From positions 22,984,288-23,048,287 of the forward strand of contig NC_092676.1 of the NCBI RefSeq assembly GCF_964355755.1: 64,000 bases of DNA, read 5' to 3'. The translations under genes and the position numbers were made by a program. The notes under the pieces are model-generated. The model was not told where the DNA came from. It worked only from the letters and a program-made list of their open reading frames with translations, and made no database searches. This document shows positions 52,101 to 63,793 of this stretch, piece by piece; position 1 is the stretch's first letter, and each line of letters starts with the position of its first letter. This stretch comes from Antedon mediterranea (taxonomy: Eukaryota > Echinodermata > Crinoidea > Comatulida > Antedonidae).

Positions 52101-55100
52101 TCTGTCGGGAGTGAAAATGCATTCATGATTAAGAACAATATTAAACAAAAACTGATATTGAAGTTGTCATATTCAAAGACGACGCCGCCGGTGTTAATGT
52201 ATTTCCAAAGCGTAGCATTGTAGCTTGTCAGTATATCTACGACTTTCTTCAACTATAGTCCGCGAGACATGTATTAACAAATGGCCGTGTTAAACAGATA
52301 AACATAATATTACTTTACGGTTCTAAATACAAAGTAAACAAAGATAGATATTGTAATTAATCTATTACCTCTAGAAAATATTCTTTGGATTTGACGACAT
52401 TCTTGGAAGCAGAAAGGCATCCCCCAGCATTGGGTCTAACAGTCACTATCATGTGAACAAACGGTGGCAAGTTGCATGGTAACCAATGTAAATCACGCCC
52501 TTCGTTATCATCAGACAGTTGGTCAAGAGAGTCAATGAAGATAACTGTAGCGGAAAAACAATAAATAGTGTTACCAGTATTGATTATAAACTGCTATCAT
52601 TTGTTTACATTAAGTCTCATTTCGTCGTTTTTTCTGAATCTAACCATTTTACAGGAGGCAATTATTACCGTATATGATAGTGAAGACATTTTTCTTCTGG
52701 CTTCTATAACTATGAATCATCATATCATGTGAATATTATTGTGATATTATTATTATAACACATAACATTCCTGTAATTTTGATGGAGACTCAAAAAACAC
52801 AACAACAAAACAAATCAGATATGTGGTCAATAGGCTATGGAGATAAATAAATAAGTAGATAGATTCTTTAGATGTTACAAAAACAAACAAATTAGGTATG
52901 AATGAAATGACAAGAATCTACTTAAAAAGTTTTATAAAACAATTAATGAAAGATGGAAGTTTATATTTCTAATTAATTACACCATCACACTCATAAACAT
53001 TGTAAATGTGAATGTGTTGCTTTCCATAGCATTTATTTTTCCAATATAAAATATCAGAAAGTTGCTTTTTGTACACTGCATATCATATCATTACATATTA
53101 CACATATAAAACATACACATCACAATAAAATAAATATAAGAACGATCGATATCATTGATATACAAAACAAATAGTACATTCAATTGAAGAGAGATTCGAC
53201 GAATAACGTGATGAAATTAAAGCTTCTCATCGATTATAAATATTGAAAAATATACTTCTATTTTGTTTACCTTTTTCTTAATAAGTACACGCTACCTAGA
53301 AAATAAAGTTGGTTTGGTATGCTTATTAATTTGTTAATCAGTTAAGTTGGATACAGTAGGCTAGTTAGTTTTTGTTAGTTATCAGAATAATAATTAAAAA
53401 AGAACACGTAGGACCTACTAAACGGCATCGATGATGTAGCTTTTTGCAGTAATTGCATAAACTTTTCCTCGAGATGTTTATAATCTCCTTGTACACTGCT
53501 TGGATTGATTTTCAAAACATAACTAAGCTGAAAGGAAAAAAGTGTAATAATATTCCAATGTGCACGTTACGTTGCATTCTTTTATGGGCCTTTCAAGTCC
53601 AGATAAAGTAAAGATAATAAATAAATGGACATTTGCCTGGGCCTGTGCGTTCGTTTATATGCTTTATTCCAAAAGCATGCACGTATATGTAATTTAACCA
53701 ATCACAAACGAATATTTTGAACTATCATCCATTTGATTGGTCAAATTAGTTGCGTTGCTAGTTGGAACCAAACTAAAGTCTTACAGATACAGGTATATTT
53801 GTATTTGTATAACTGAAAAGTCGATTGATAAAATTCAGATATAACTATTACTAAGATACAAGATGAATATATCAATTTAATTTAATCCATGAATGAATGA
53901 AATAAACTCAGACTTTAGACAATAATTATATTCGATCGACATTATGACCGAATATATTACTTTTTTTTCTTGTCGACATTTATGATAATAATAATTCATG
54001 AATATAATTATTATATTCATGAATTACACATAAGTTATCTCATTTCTTTTATGTACTAACCTGTCTACATACGCTGTAAAGAAGATCCCGGATGTTTGAA
54101 GACTCTGGTGTGACGCCAATAAAACGAACAATGTGAGCTGGCCTATTACAAAATACACAAGCGTAAATAAAATAAATAAATACACAGGCTGGTTGCTTAT
54201 CTGCAATAGCAGAGCTATACAATGTAATATGGCAACTTGTTCCTATTATTTACTGTCGCCTTATTCTAAACTTATTCTAAACTTATTCTAAAGCGCTAGA
54301 TACAGATTTCATTTCTTTTCATAACATTTAACTTCTAGTTTATATTTTTTGTTTTGTTTTTATAAATTTTTATATCCGTTTTTGTCGACAGGGCCACAAT
54401 GCAAAACAAGTATATTTCTACTTGATTGTGTATAATTCTGTATAAATATATTGTTAAATAAATAAATAAATAAATATATAAAAATAAACCTATAGTTGTA
54501 TAATATCTTTATAGGTTTTAATAGAGGTCAATTACAATTTCTATTAAAGACTATGATAAATACAGTATAAAGCGAAATCGATACGCTTTAAAAGGAGAAA
54601 ATAAAACTGGAATTACGACAGTAAATTAATGCAGATTTAGGTGAAGTGAGAATTAATTATTCGCGCAGCAAAGCTTCAACGGAAATTGCGTTACCATAGT
54701 AACAACCAAGCAATGTTAAGAATAAATATTCCATTGTACATATTATATATGTTATGTTTCCTTTTGATGGTTGATTCATAATCAGCCACTGCAAACAAAA
54801 TGCACATTTAAAATATAAAAATATAGGCCTGTAAAGTCAAGCTAAAGCTCACTCTACACACTCTATGTGACAAAAATATTTGATATGCCCATTATGAACC
54901 AGTTTGATATTCACACTAATAACAAGACAAGTACTGTACCTTTCGTCTGAGTTCATTGTGTCCCAACGTGCTAATGATTTACTGAAAACTTTGGCAAGTA
55001 CAGATGTTTTACCGCTTCCTCCTACACCATGTAATACAAATGGCTAAAAATAAAACATAATAAATTAGTAGATAATATATAGTGTTATGTATTGAGTCCA

Positions 55101-58064
55101 TGCACTTACTAGCCAAGCCGTTTGAATGTTTGAAAGGACGAGGTTTTACTGGGGGATTAGCGTTCTTCTAACGGGAGGTAAATGAAAGGTACTCAGATCG
55201 ATGTTTTAAAAAACAATTTATTTTACCTTTTTTCCACTTTCTTGTTTTAAGTACGTCATAATTTCTTCTAAAATTGATTCACGTCCTGAGAACATTTCGG
55301 CTCTTTCACGAGCGAAAACACTGTGGTTGACAACTTCAGCATACACAGAGTTATTCATAGTGGATCTATGTTCCGCCGCTCCTAATTAAAATAACCATTA
55401 TTAGTTAGAGTGTATTGAGAAGCTGAATTTTTTAGTAATAGAAGTAGTATTCTAGTAAATAGATTATGAGATTTGGGATGGTTCAGTATTTCTGAAACGG
55501 GTTGGAACTTCTACAGAATAGTATTAGTAGATTATGGTCGACCTAGACTATGATGATTATACTTCCTAACCTAACGTAGGCCTATGTTGGTATGGCATAT
55601 ATAATCTTAAATTAGACCAAAACGAGCACAGCAAAATGTGTACTTACTTGAATTTTGCACTGTGTTATTAAAAGGCGTACAAATGCATTTATATTTTTAT
55701 ACTAATTATTTATTTAACTCTTTTATTTATACATTCACTTTTTGTCAACCAATAGATGATTCATGCCATGCCGCCTCTGTTTATTCTTTGAGTTAACTAC
55801 CAATGTAACCAAAATATCTTACCGTTTTTGATCGAGTCCACCATGTATTCACAAAACTTATCACAGAACGTCTTCAGAGCTTTCTTATTCTCTGGATTAG
55901 TCGACATCTCTTCGTTGGAAGGTTTAAACTCCATTTTATAACGGTTCAAGTTGCTTTCTTGTAAATTGTTCCAAATGGTTGACTTAAGTTGTTCTAACTT
56001 TCTAGACGCGTTGGCGTCTACATTCCCGTGAACCATATCGACGTAGCCAATCTTGGAAGCTTGCTGGGCGTCAAATGATCTTAGGTCTCGGTCGAAAAAG
56101 AAACATCTTTTTTGTTCGCTTTTGTCATCGATTGCTTCCATGATTTCTCCTAAATAAAAGACAATTTTGTTTGAATCACTGATAAAATGAAATGTATACA
56201 TACTAATTAAAGGTAACAGAAACAAAATGCAATAATATTACAAGAGGAACCGTATTTGGGTGTGGAAACAGTTAAGCAAAACGATGATTCACAAAGTTAG
56301 AAAACCTATATTTGTTTTTTTTTTCATGTTTTTCAAACGCTGCAAATAATTTTATATTTTTAATGTTTCTCTAGTGATGAAGACGTACAGTACCTTCAGT
56401 AATGGACCGGGTTAACTCCATCTTGGTATCATGTGACAGTTCAGAAAACATGATTGCTGAGAAAATTGCTTTTTGTAAGATATCAAACGTGTCATTCCAA
56501 CCCTTGATGTCATCGCTGCTGTTTTTGTCGTAATTCGGGAATTTATTCGTGATTGGTTGCAAAACGAATTCTGGCTCTGAAACACATAATTTATAATTAT
56601 TAGAACATGTTTATTAAAGCAAAACATATTGTTTTGTAAATGAAGTGACATTATTTTATTCATTTTTTCAACAACACATAATATTCTAATTTGAAGGATC
56701 CAAACTAGAAGCCATTCTTTTATTAGGATCATTTCCTAAGTAAAAAGAAGAATAATAAATTAATGAATTAACAAGTTTAACCCGATTATAGCTCTGTCTA
56801 TATTATCAAACTAGTTTGACAAAAAAAGTGTGATATGCCCAAACATGGTAGTGATATAATGTCATCATGTCCATATATGGGCACATCACATTTTTGTTGT
56901 CACATAAAGTTTGATATTGTAGACAAGACTTAACGCCAATATACAGACAGTGGTAATACAAATATAAAATCTATGTTATTCATTATGACAAGGATAGATA
57001 CAGATTCTACATAGGACAAGCTAAGTGGTTTTCCGCTTCTTATCGTTACCACTCGTCTGTGTAAATTGGCCTTTAGAAGGAACTTTAAACAAACTTGTTC
57101 ATTTCTGTTTTATAAAAAAATATACGATATTATAATATGATATAATAAATACATTACCCAGGGAGTTCGTATCTAATTTGTACCATTCTTTCAAAAGTTC
57201 TATAGCGTTGTCGTCTGCTGCATCTCGACTTGTTGAGTTTTCCATGTACGACATAAATGTCATGAAGGTTTTTGATTCAATGATTCGTGGTATCGGTCGC
57301 CAACCGTACTTATTTCCAAGAATACCAACAAAAAATGGACCTATGGAAGTTTTTCTATATAGAAAATCAAAATGCAGTTTTAACTATAACATTATTTATT
57401 GGGACAAAATCGAGTACAGCTATTTTTAAAAGAATTTTGTGGATTAGATATCAGAATCACATGACAAAATTTGATATAATTTGCATTACAAAGAGGCTTA
57501 GAAAAATTACTGCCTACTTTTGCTTGCATTAAATTGTGAATATTACCTGCATCTCTGGACTTCTGCTAGACAAATACTGGTAGCCTGATGCGAGTTGGCA
57601 AGAACACGTCTTATTCCCCATCGTAAGTCAACAACATTGAAATCTAGTCCAATCTTGCGACAGAATTCCCGCAGAAATGGATAAACATCTTCCATCAAAA
57701 GATCTCGTTCCATCTTAGTATCCGTGAAAGTTGAACTGACAAAAACCCAAACCTCATTTCCATTTCTTTTGATGTGCATATCTGGAATCTTTCCTTGCAT
57801 CATTTCTCGGAATTCATCTCTTTTTTCAACATCATTTTCTACGCGTTGCATACCAATAAGAAAGTCTTCAAACTCGTCAGCCGCGTCTTTTAAAATCGTT
57901 TTCCATGGTTGACGGTCGTCACGCGGGGTGTCCCAAAGACCTCCTCCACGCATTCTGATTGTCGCCATGTGAGCTGTTCGGTAGGCACTTAAACGATTCC
58001 AGCTCTTTTTCTCAGTAGACTTTGCCGGTTTCCCTGGTAGCTGCATACCTACGGCATTACCCAT
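42348..58064 (-). CDS. NWD1: NACHT and WD40 repeat protein, NWD1-like (STAND ATPase)
   Basis: Twenty-six coding exons: 57547-58064, 57158-57354, 56394-56576, 55823-56149, 55227-55381, 54940-55043, 54061-54142, 53419-53527, 52369-52544, 52037-52101, 50490-50666, 50036-50235, 49620-49764, 48882-49077, 48609-48686, 48201-48378, 47792-47943, 47299-47437, 47058-47209, 46772-46864, 46348-46593, 45728-45913, 45248-45395, 44668-44803, 43930-44146, 42348-42935. They total 4,947 nt (1,648 aa), all in phase. Residues 105-245 form a DUF4062-like domain (VFVSSTFTDT, VVDLRWGIR). NACHT: Walker A GVGGSGKT 466-473 and Walker B IIFIDSLD 559-566, followed by winged-helix-like helices. From about 965 come WD40 blades (FKVWR, VVLWD, VRIWDS, DIWN). 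Length matches vertebrate NWD1. STAND proteins are signal-gated oligomerising switches; the ligand is unknown. MGNAVG at the N-terminus could be N-myristoylated, but Gly rather than Ser at position 6 makes this uncertain. Confidence 0.94.
44868..45125. mobile_element. MITE with eight-unit internal minisatellite, ATGGTAGTGATAT family
   Basis: The largest member in the window. The body is roughly eight 21-bp units (ATCACTACCACATTTGGGTA and the AGTACCATATTTGGGTA variant), flanked by AAAAGTGTGATGTGCCCATA and TACATCACACTTCTTTTGTC. The outer arms (AGCTCTG-type and AGACAGGGCTT) are degenerate. Orientation is inverted relative to 18065-18295. It lies in the NWD1 intron between coding exons 23 and 24. 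Confidence 0.8.
46121..46170. repeat. (GATA)n microsatellite
   Basis: Twelve or so uninterrupted GATA units in the NWD1-like intron between coding exons 21 and 22. It makes a spurious open frame on the minus strand. Confidence 0.98.
49190..49470 (-). mobile_element. tRNA-derived SINE
   Basis: On the minus strand the head reads GAGTGAGTGGCCGAGCGGTT, with A box TGGCCGAGCGG (49447-49457) and B box GGGTTCGAGG (49394-49403), resembling a tRNA-Ser or tRNA-Leu. A long body runs to about 49190 and ends AT-rich. It lies in the NWD1-like intron between coding exons 13 and 14. The tRNA part lacks proper 3' pairing for a functional tRNA. Confidence 0.8.
50932..51010 (-). mobile_element. SINE 3' end
   Basis: On the minus strand: TGCGCCTTGAGCTCTCTTGA, then GTATGTGCGCTATAAAAATC and a (TTA)n tail at 50932-50946. 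The 5' part, possibly reaching about 51240, is GC-richer (GGTCCCGGACCCC near 51082) and not recognised. It lies in the NWD1-like intron between coding exons 10 and 11. Confidence 0.6.
51463..52026. mobile_element. 560-bp non-autonomous DNA element, TTAAAGATGTATTGTCCCTT ends, copy A
   Basis: Starts TTAAAGATGTATTGTCCCTT and ends in the inverted TACATCTTTAA. The interior contains GCGAGCGAAAGTAAACAAAG, AAAACTTTGACTGGAAGTCA and ATCGCGAGGAAGTTTTATAA, all found again in reverse orientation at 58801-59360. No ORF. The right end is about 10 nt from the NWD1-like exon 10 border (52037), so the element begins right after that exon's donor GTATGT. Confidence 0.88.
53640..53777. mobile_element. MITE remnant, 'GGTTCCCACTA' family
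   Basis: Degenerate copy recognisable by AACCAATCACAAACGAATA and TTGATTGGTCAAATTAGTTG arms and the right end GTTGCTAGTTGGAACCAAAC. In an NWD1-like intron. Confidence 0.5.
56787..56930. mobile_element. MITE copy, ATGGTAGTGATAT family (single unit)
   Basis: The best-preserved ends of this family: AGCTCTGTCTATATTATCAA at 56791 and AAGTTTGATATTGTAGACAA at 56907 on the other side, with AAAAAAAGTGTGATATGCCC and TGGGCACATCACATTTTTGT inside. It holds just one ATGGTAGTGATAT unit, so it probably shows the state before array expansion. In the NWD1-like intron between coding exons 2 and 3. Confidence 0.82.
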
Positions 58065-58096
58065 TTTGAGGACAGACGGTCAAACACTCCTTAAAT
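58065..58096 (-). promoter_or_regulatory. 5' UTR part of the NWD1-like start exon
   Basis: An acceptor (ATATTATTCAG) ends just above 58096, leaving 32 nt before the ATG at 58064. This implies at least one upstream noncoding exon; 59632 and above is the best candidate. Confidence 0.6.
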
Positions 58097-58800
58097 CTGA
58101 ATAATATTATATACTGTAATCATTTATTTATTATTTGTATAATTTATGTAGTATTTTTTCGATTGCCATTTTGATGCATTTGATGTATGATTATAATTAG
58201 AATGTTTAATTATATCTTAATAGCTTCAATGCATTCCGATTCTACTATAATATGTGACAATTAATATGTGACAATCATTAAAAACGTTCAAGATGATGAA
58301 TTACTTAATTACTTTATACGAAACCATGTATACATCATGCTGTAGTGTGTTGACATCTTTGTTTAATTAAACCAATTCATTTCGATAAGTATGTTGACCA
58401 ATTGGAAAATATTCATGGCACAGTATTTTATATTTTGCAACAGCACCTAAACTTGCATGCTATCCACCATGCCTAATATACTAACAAGGATAATACAAGA
58501 AAAGAGTGTACGCTGTTCTCTTACTCACCACGCATGAATGTCGCTACATTTTCAAATAATAGACTATTAACTGAAGAAGTACGTATCTTTTTGTATTTAA
58601 TTAACATTTGAAATGTACTTATATCCTCATGTATTATTAATATAAACCTAATAATAATTTCAGTAAGTTCATATTTGTACTAATGTAACTTTATGCTTAC
58701 GTCATCTTTGATCACATTTAGAGTCCCAAAGTCCACATGTGACCGGTCTTTGTTATGATATTAATAATAATAATAATAATAATATCGAAACAATCATCAT

Positions 58801-59360
58801 TTAAAGATGTATTGTCCCTTTGTCAAATTCCAAAAAAATAAAAATAAAAAGATTTCGAAAAAAAGTAGGTCATTTTGAAGTATTATACAGTAATAGTTAT
58901 TAACTTTCACCAAAAATAGCCGAAAAAAAAATCATTTAACTGAAATACAGACTTTTTTTTTTTGTTCAAAAAATAACTTTGACTTCCAGTCAAAGTTTTC
59001 GATCAAAACATATCTCATAATGCAACGCGCTTATTTGGCTACTCTGTATGCATAATCATAAAACTTCCTCGCGATCTGTGTGAAAACACCTTCTCAACCG
59101 TAGGAGTTGTAAACAATCCTAATTAACATCATGCATAATGTATACTCATGGTTTGAAATCTTTGTTTACTTTCGCTCGCGACGATTTTCCAGACGAAATG
59201 TAATCAAATTAATTTAGCTGTTAATTACGTAAAATTGGTGTTTTTGGCTCGAATTTTTGACTTAAAGTAAAAAACTTTAATATTACTTTGATATCGCCAA
59301 TTTAAATTTAGAATATTTTGACCTTCATTTTTTGTGTTTCAAGGGACAATACATCTTTAA
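58801..59360. mobile_element. 560-bp non-autonomous DNA element, copy B (inverted relative to copy A)
   Basis: Begins TTAAAGATGTATTGTCCCTT and ends AAGGGACAATACATCTTTAA, a 20-bp perfect terminal inverted repeat. The interior is the reverse complement of 51463-52026 with modest divergence. It lies in the presumed first intron of the NWD1-like gene. A third end, TTAAAGATATATTGTCCCCC, is at 62034 in AFG1L. Confidence 0.9.
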
Positions 59361-59631
59361 TGTAGGTTGAACTGTAAACTGTAGGCCTAGTATAGGCCCC
59401 TATATTTTACCAGGGAAAAGAACGATGCTTTTATCATTGTATACATAATGACAATTACAAAACATTACAAAACACAGTAGGCTATGCTAAGAAAAACATG
59501 CAATTATCGATTTTAATCACCAAGTGCCAATATCGTAGCAGTGAAATATCGTATATTGTAGATAGTACCGTACCGTATATTGAGTATGTACTTAAATGAA
59601 AGCAGCATGATTTGAGTGTGTGTTTACTTAC

Positions 59632-59780
59632 CTCACTGTGGGTGTGTTCATCGGTTGATTCACTAAATGATTTTTAGGTCTAAATATGCTACCTTAGCTT
59701 CATTGAATAAAAAAGGTTGTGTTGCATCCTCGCCTAGCTTATTCTATTCATCCGATCGTATTATTCTTTTGTGTTGGAGT
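59632..59780 (-). promoter_or_regulatory. Candidate first noncoding exon of the NWD1-like gene
   Basis: A consensus donor GAG|GTAAGT occurs just below 59632 on the minus strand. It could splice to the acceptor at 58096. The transcription start and upper limit are not determined; the coordinate 59780 is only a rough limit. Confidence 0.4.
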
Positions 59781-60996
59781 TACGCATGAGTGCTCATTTA
59801 AGAATGTTTACTGTTGTCAAGATCAGACAGCCACTAAAGTGTGACTGAAAAAAGGGTGGCGCTGCCTGAAACACAGAGATCCACAGTTTCTATAAAGAGA
59901 TAACGATCTTGTAATCCTGAAAATAAATATGTCTATACATTTTGGTTCATTTAATATTAAATTATGTCATTTATTTTACATGAATTGAGTCTATTATGTT
60001 TCATAGCAAAATCATGTTGGGTTTTTTTCTCAAATTATCTCACATTAACAACAGCAAACTGTATTAGGCCTAGACATACAGTGAATTGTATCTACTGTTT
60101 TGTCGTTCTCGTAGCTCTCCTTTCGTTTATTTTTACGGCAGCTTGTTTCCTTTGTAGCTCTTCTCTTTCGTAATTTATATCAAGAAATCTTTAGTGCAGT
60201 ATTCGGAGATTCCAAATAAATAGAAAATGGCAATAACATACAATGGGGGGGGGGGGGGGGGGGGGGTGTAGGATAGGGGTTGATAGTTGTTCAGTGCCTT
60301 TATATTTTCTCTATGTAATTCATTAATTGTTATATTGTTATTGTTAAGGATGCCCCTTTGTACTAAAGTGTGCCACCGATCTAAAGGTGTAATTCCAAAT
60401 AAATAAATAAATAAATACAATCAGGCAAGAGTGAAATTACACTCAAAACTGTGTCATTTATTACTTTGTAATTTAGGATTACCTCTCTGCAAGACTTTGA
60501 GAACTTATCTTTTGATCATACTTGAGAAACTGGGTTGGCATTTATTAATATTTGCTTATATTTAATTAATAATTTATGAATTAATTTAAAATGGTTATGC
60601 AGTAGTAGTGGTAGAATGTTTTATGTTGCAAAGTTTTAATTTCAACATAATAGTACTGTAGTACTGTATTAAAAACAGATCTGTTATCAATGAAAACAAA
60701 AGTTAAATTTAAAAGAAGGAAAGGTGTTATTTAAGAATCATTGTAAATGATTTATTATTTGAGAATATGTAAATTATTTTATAATTAATGTTATTTTTTG
60801 TAATTGTGAAATTGTAATCTCTTTTGAAGGAGGTAATGTTATCCAGTATGTCGCCCTCTGCCGGAGGGTCGTCATACTGTAATCCGTTGGCAATTGCGCT
60901 TTTAAAACGCGTCACAACTCGCTCTACACGCACCTACACAAAATCGCCAAACAAAATAATTGTTTAGGTCAAAGGTTACAGCTGAAAAATCTTACG
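59781..60996. other. Divergent intergenic region between NWD1-like gene and AFG1L
   Basis: About 1.2 kb separating two genes transcribed away from each other. It includes a 22-base G run (60245-60266), an AAATAAATAAATAAAT run (60400-60416) and a minus-strand open segment at 60727-60933 discussed under rejected items. No TATA box was identified. Confidence 0.5.
60245..60266. repeat. Poly-G tract (22 G)
   Basis: Twenty-two consecutive G on the plus strand, followed by TGTAGG. A tract this long can form quadruplex structures and is prone to assembly errors. The only other comparable run in the window is 13 G at 36108-36120. Confidence 0.97.
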
Positions 60997-63793
60997 ATGG
61001 CACCGGTCTCGCACGGATTTCTGATTTTAAGATTGTGTAATTCGTGCTATCGAAACAATCTCCTGTCACAATTGTCTCTAGGAAGTATTCCTAAAGGCTC
61101 ATTCTATCGATATACATGTGTGTATAAGCCTGTTTTATTTGTAATGACATGCCCTACTCTAGGCCAGGCCTAGCCTCTAGTAGGGCCTAGATAGGCTAGG
61201 CCATATTATTAAGGCAGGGTTAGATAGGAGGTAGATACTAGTAGTAGGCGAATCAGAGACGTTTCGGCCCAGTCCCTAGTGGGCCCGAGACGTTTCGGCC
61301 AATTATTCTTTTTTTTTAAATGTACAGTACTGTATTTAATAATAATAAATATCAAATTATAAAATAATTATCAAATAACATTTATTCAAAAAAAAGGTAT
61401 CAATAACCAGAGAAATAGTGCATCAACTTATAGCCGAAACTACACTTCAAAAAGCAATGAACAGCAGGGTAACTATTCCAATGGACCTCTTCAGGCTTAT
61501 GATAATCTAGTAAATAGTGGAGAACTTAATGAAGACAGCCACCAAAGAGATACTGTAGCAAACTTACAGAAGTTACATAATACACTGCAGAGTTACCAAC
61601 CAGTAAAACCAGGCTTATTTGAAAATGTTCGTTTTCAACGTTGAATAGATGATTTTCATGCTACGGAAGCCATCTTGCAAAGATGACGAAGAGTTGTGAC
61701 CAGCCAGGCGTAAAAAAACAAAAATAAGATAGCATTTTCAGTGGAGAAAACAGCTTCCGTAAACGAAAATCATCTATTAAATTTTAAAACTCTTCTTCTT
61801 AATTATTATTAAAAAACACCATTTTGATAGCTTTATACTTTTCTTGGGGTCATTAGGCCAAAAGAAATGATGATTTTTTGCTAAGATGTAATGTTTTTGG
61901 TTCAATATAAACTATTTTAGTTAAAATTATTATGCAAAATTCATATTCTATTTGAAAGATAATCTTAATAGCTATCTATCAATACAATTTTAAATAAAAT
62001 ACATATAGTATTAAAAGTTATGATATGAGTTATTAAAGATATATTGTCCCCCTGAAAACATTTTTTTGTTTAACACTAATAGACTTGGACTAATAGAGGC
62101 GGCAATAAGACACCTTAACTAAGCTTCTTTTAGGCACTCAGCTTATTATTAATTTTAAAACTTAGATTTTTCTATCACAGTGAGTTAATTTTTTCTTTCT
62201 ACCATTTATTAATGACAGCTTCAAATATTTGGGAAGCCCAAACCTAGACCAGGACCGAAAGGCTTGTACCTGTATGGAAGTGTTGGCACTGGGAAAACGA
62301 TGCTTATGGACTTGTTTTATAAATATCTAGAGGGTGGTAACAAACGAAGGACGCATTTTGACTCCTTCATGTTAGAGGTTCATACAAGTAAGTTTATACT
62401 ATAGGGATATAGGCATCATGATTGATTGATGTAATATTTACTATAAAAATTGCAAAGGAAACAAAGTAGTAGAATAGAATTATTATTATTATCTTATACT
62501 GTATAAAGGTATTACAATTATTTACACATAGGAATTCATGAGTTGAAGTTGAAACAGCCAAAAGGCAAGGATGCTCGTAAATCCAGAGGATTCGACCCCA
62601 TTCCTCCGGTTGCCAGGGAGATCAGCGAGAGTACCTGGCTGCTATGCTTTGATGAATTTCAGGTAAATAATAATCATTTTAAATTTGCAGTTTGTGCACA
62701 GGAAAAGATGTTCTATTTGGAAATTAACATTTTTATAATTGGAATTTACTTTACTATTTTTTTTTTAAATACTTATTTTTCATTGAGGTTGTGGACATAG
62801 CAGATGCTATGATACTTAAATACCTATTCACAGAGTTATTTGCCAATGGTGTAGTTGTCGTGGCAACATCAAACAGAAAACCAGATGATTTGTACAAAAA
62901 TGGGCTTCAGCGCAGTAATTTTTTACCTTTCATTAAAATTTTAAAGGTAATGTTTGTTTGCTTAGTAATTCTATATCAATAATCTAGTTTTCAACGTTTG
63001 TGAATATTTTAAACAATTTGGCTTTCATTTATCTAAAAGAATTCAAGATCTTAAATTTGAAACTGAATTTCCTTTTTTCTCTTTTATTTGTAGAGTCATT
63101 GTGAAGTTCTACAATTGGATTCTGGGATTGATTATCGGCAAGCCACCGATCTCCAAGACGACCAGGATACTTACTTTTCTAACACTACATGTGATGCAAA
63201 CACTGTGATTGAACAAATATTTAAGAAATTGGCACTTAAAGAAGATGAAGGTATTAGATAGTGCTGTATTTACTCTAGTCATGGAGTTGGAGTTGTTGGT
63301 GGTTATGATGCTCGGTTACCAATCCAAGGGTCCTGGGTTCATGTCCTGTCATGTACGGATTTATCTAAATGACGATTTACAACTCCACTCCCAAAGACTT
63401 GTAATAAGAGTTTTATGTAGAGTATCTTTTGTGTATGTTTAGCAGGTGAACAGGATTGCCACCTCGATATTGAATTAATTTGCTTATGGTTATCCTTGGC
63501 AATTTAGCTAAATATAACAAATCACAGTAATTAGAATAAACTTAACACAAGATCCAATCTCAGAATCTTTGAATTTTATAGGCAGATGTTTAAAACACTG
63601 ACAATTTTGTTTTAGATCAATTCTATCATTTCAGAAAATGCATATTTTTTTTCAATTTTGTTTACTTACTTTTAAAATTTTTGTATTATTAGTTATTCAA
63701 CCACGACGTATTGTGCTTAGAGGCCGCTATCTCAATATTAAAACTACCTGTGGGCGTAATGCAATGTTCACTTTTAGGGAATTATGTGAGATG
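60997..63793 (+). CDS. AFG1L: AFG1L mitochondrial ATPase (5' seven exons; continues past window)
   Basis: Exons: 60997-61117, 61397-61626, 62219-62387, 62532-62662, 62788-62946, 63094-63250, 63693-63793, giving 356 codons in phase; the 3' end lies beyond the window. ATG at 60997 opens an Arg-rich leader ([18 protein letters not shown]) typical of mitochondrial import. Exon 2 has [10 protein letters not shown] and [14 protein letters not shown]-loop: GSVGTGKT 137-144. Walker B: LLCFDE 210-215. DIADAMILK and VVVVATSNR follow, then [12 protein letters not shown] and [11 protein letters not shown]1/LACE1 is an inner-membrane-associated ATPase that helps turnover of nuclear-encoded respiratory-chain subunits. 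Exons 3 to 7 are firm. Exon 2's borders are weak: the acceptor lacks a pyrimidine tract (alternative start 61410 with exon 1 ending 61119) and the donor is GTTCGT, just before an inserted hairpin. Confidence 0.93.
61257..61306. repeat. GAGACGTTTCGGCC direct repeat flanking a GGCCC palindrome
   Basis: GAGACGTTTCGGCC occurs twice about 32 bp apart, with CCAGTCCCTAGTGGGCC between them, which is nearly self-complementary. In AFG1L intron 1. Likely a transposon end or footprint; function not evident. Confidence 0.6.
61644..61778. mobile_element. Short MITE-like inverted repeat beside the AFG1L exon 2 donor
   Basis: Left arm 61644-61670 (AATAGATGATTTTC, then CTACGGAAGC) and right arm 61753-61778 (GCTTCCGT, then GAAAATCATCTATT) are inverted with a few mismatches. 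The element of about 135 bp starts some 17 nt past the predicted end of exon 2. No coding. Confidence 0.7.
62034..62056. mobile_element. Solo end of the TTAAAGATGTATTGTCCC element
   Basis: TTAAAGATATATTGTCCCCC matches the terminal repeat of 58801-59360 with one substitution near its middle. The rest of the element was not found nearby. In AFG1L intron 2. Confidence 0.55.
63270..63365 (+). mobile_element. tRNA-like SINE head fragment in an AFG1L intron
   Basis: TGGTGGTTATGATGCTCGGT resembles an A box, and GGGTTCATGTCC at 63335-63346 matches a B box (GGTTCAANTCC-like). Spacing of about 35 nt fits a tRNA. It lies just after the exon 6 donor. The body beyond 63365 is not recognised. Confidence 0.55.

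Noticed and set aside
60727-60933. Minus-strand open segment reading RVERVVTRFKSAIANGLQ and onward
   Set aside because: The first part looks coding, but it begins with GTG rather than ATG, becomes A/T-rich low complexity, and no splice partner is available next to the divergent AFG1L start. It was kept out as a gene; transcript data could change this.
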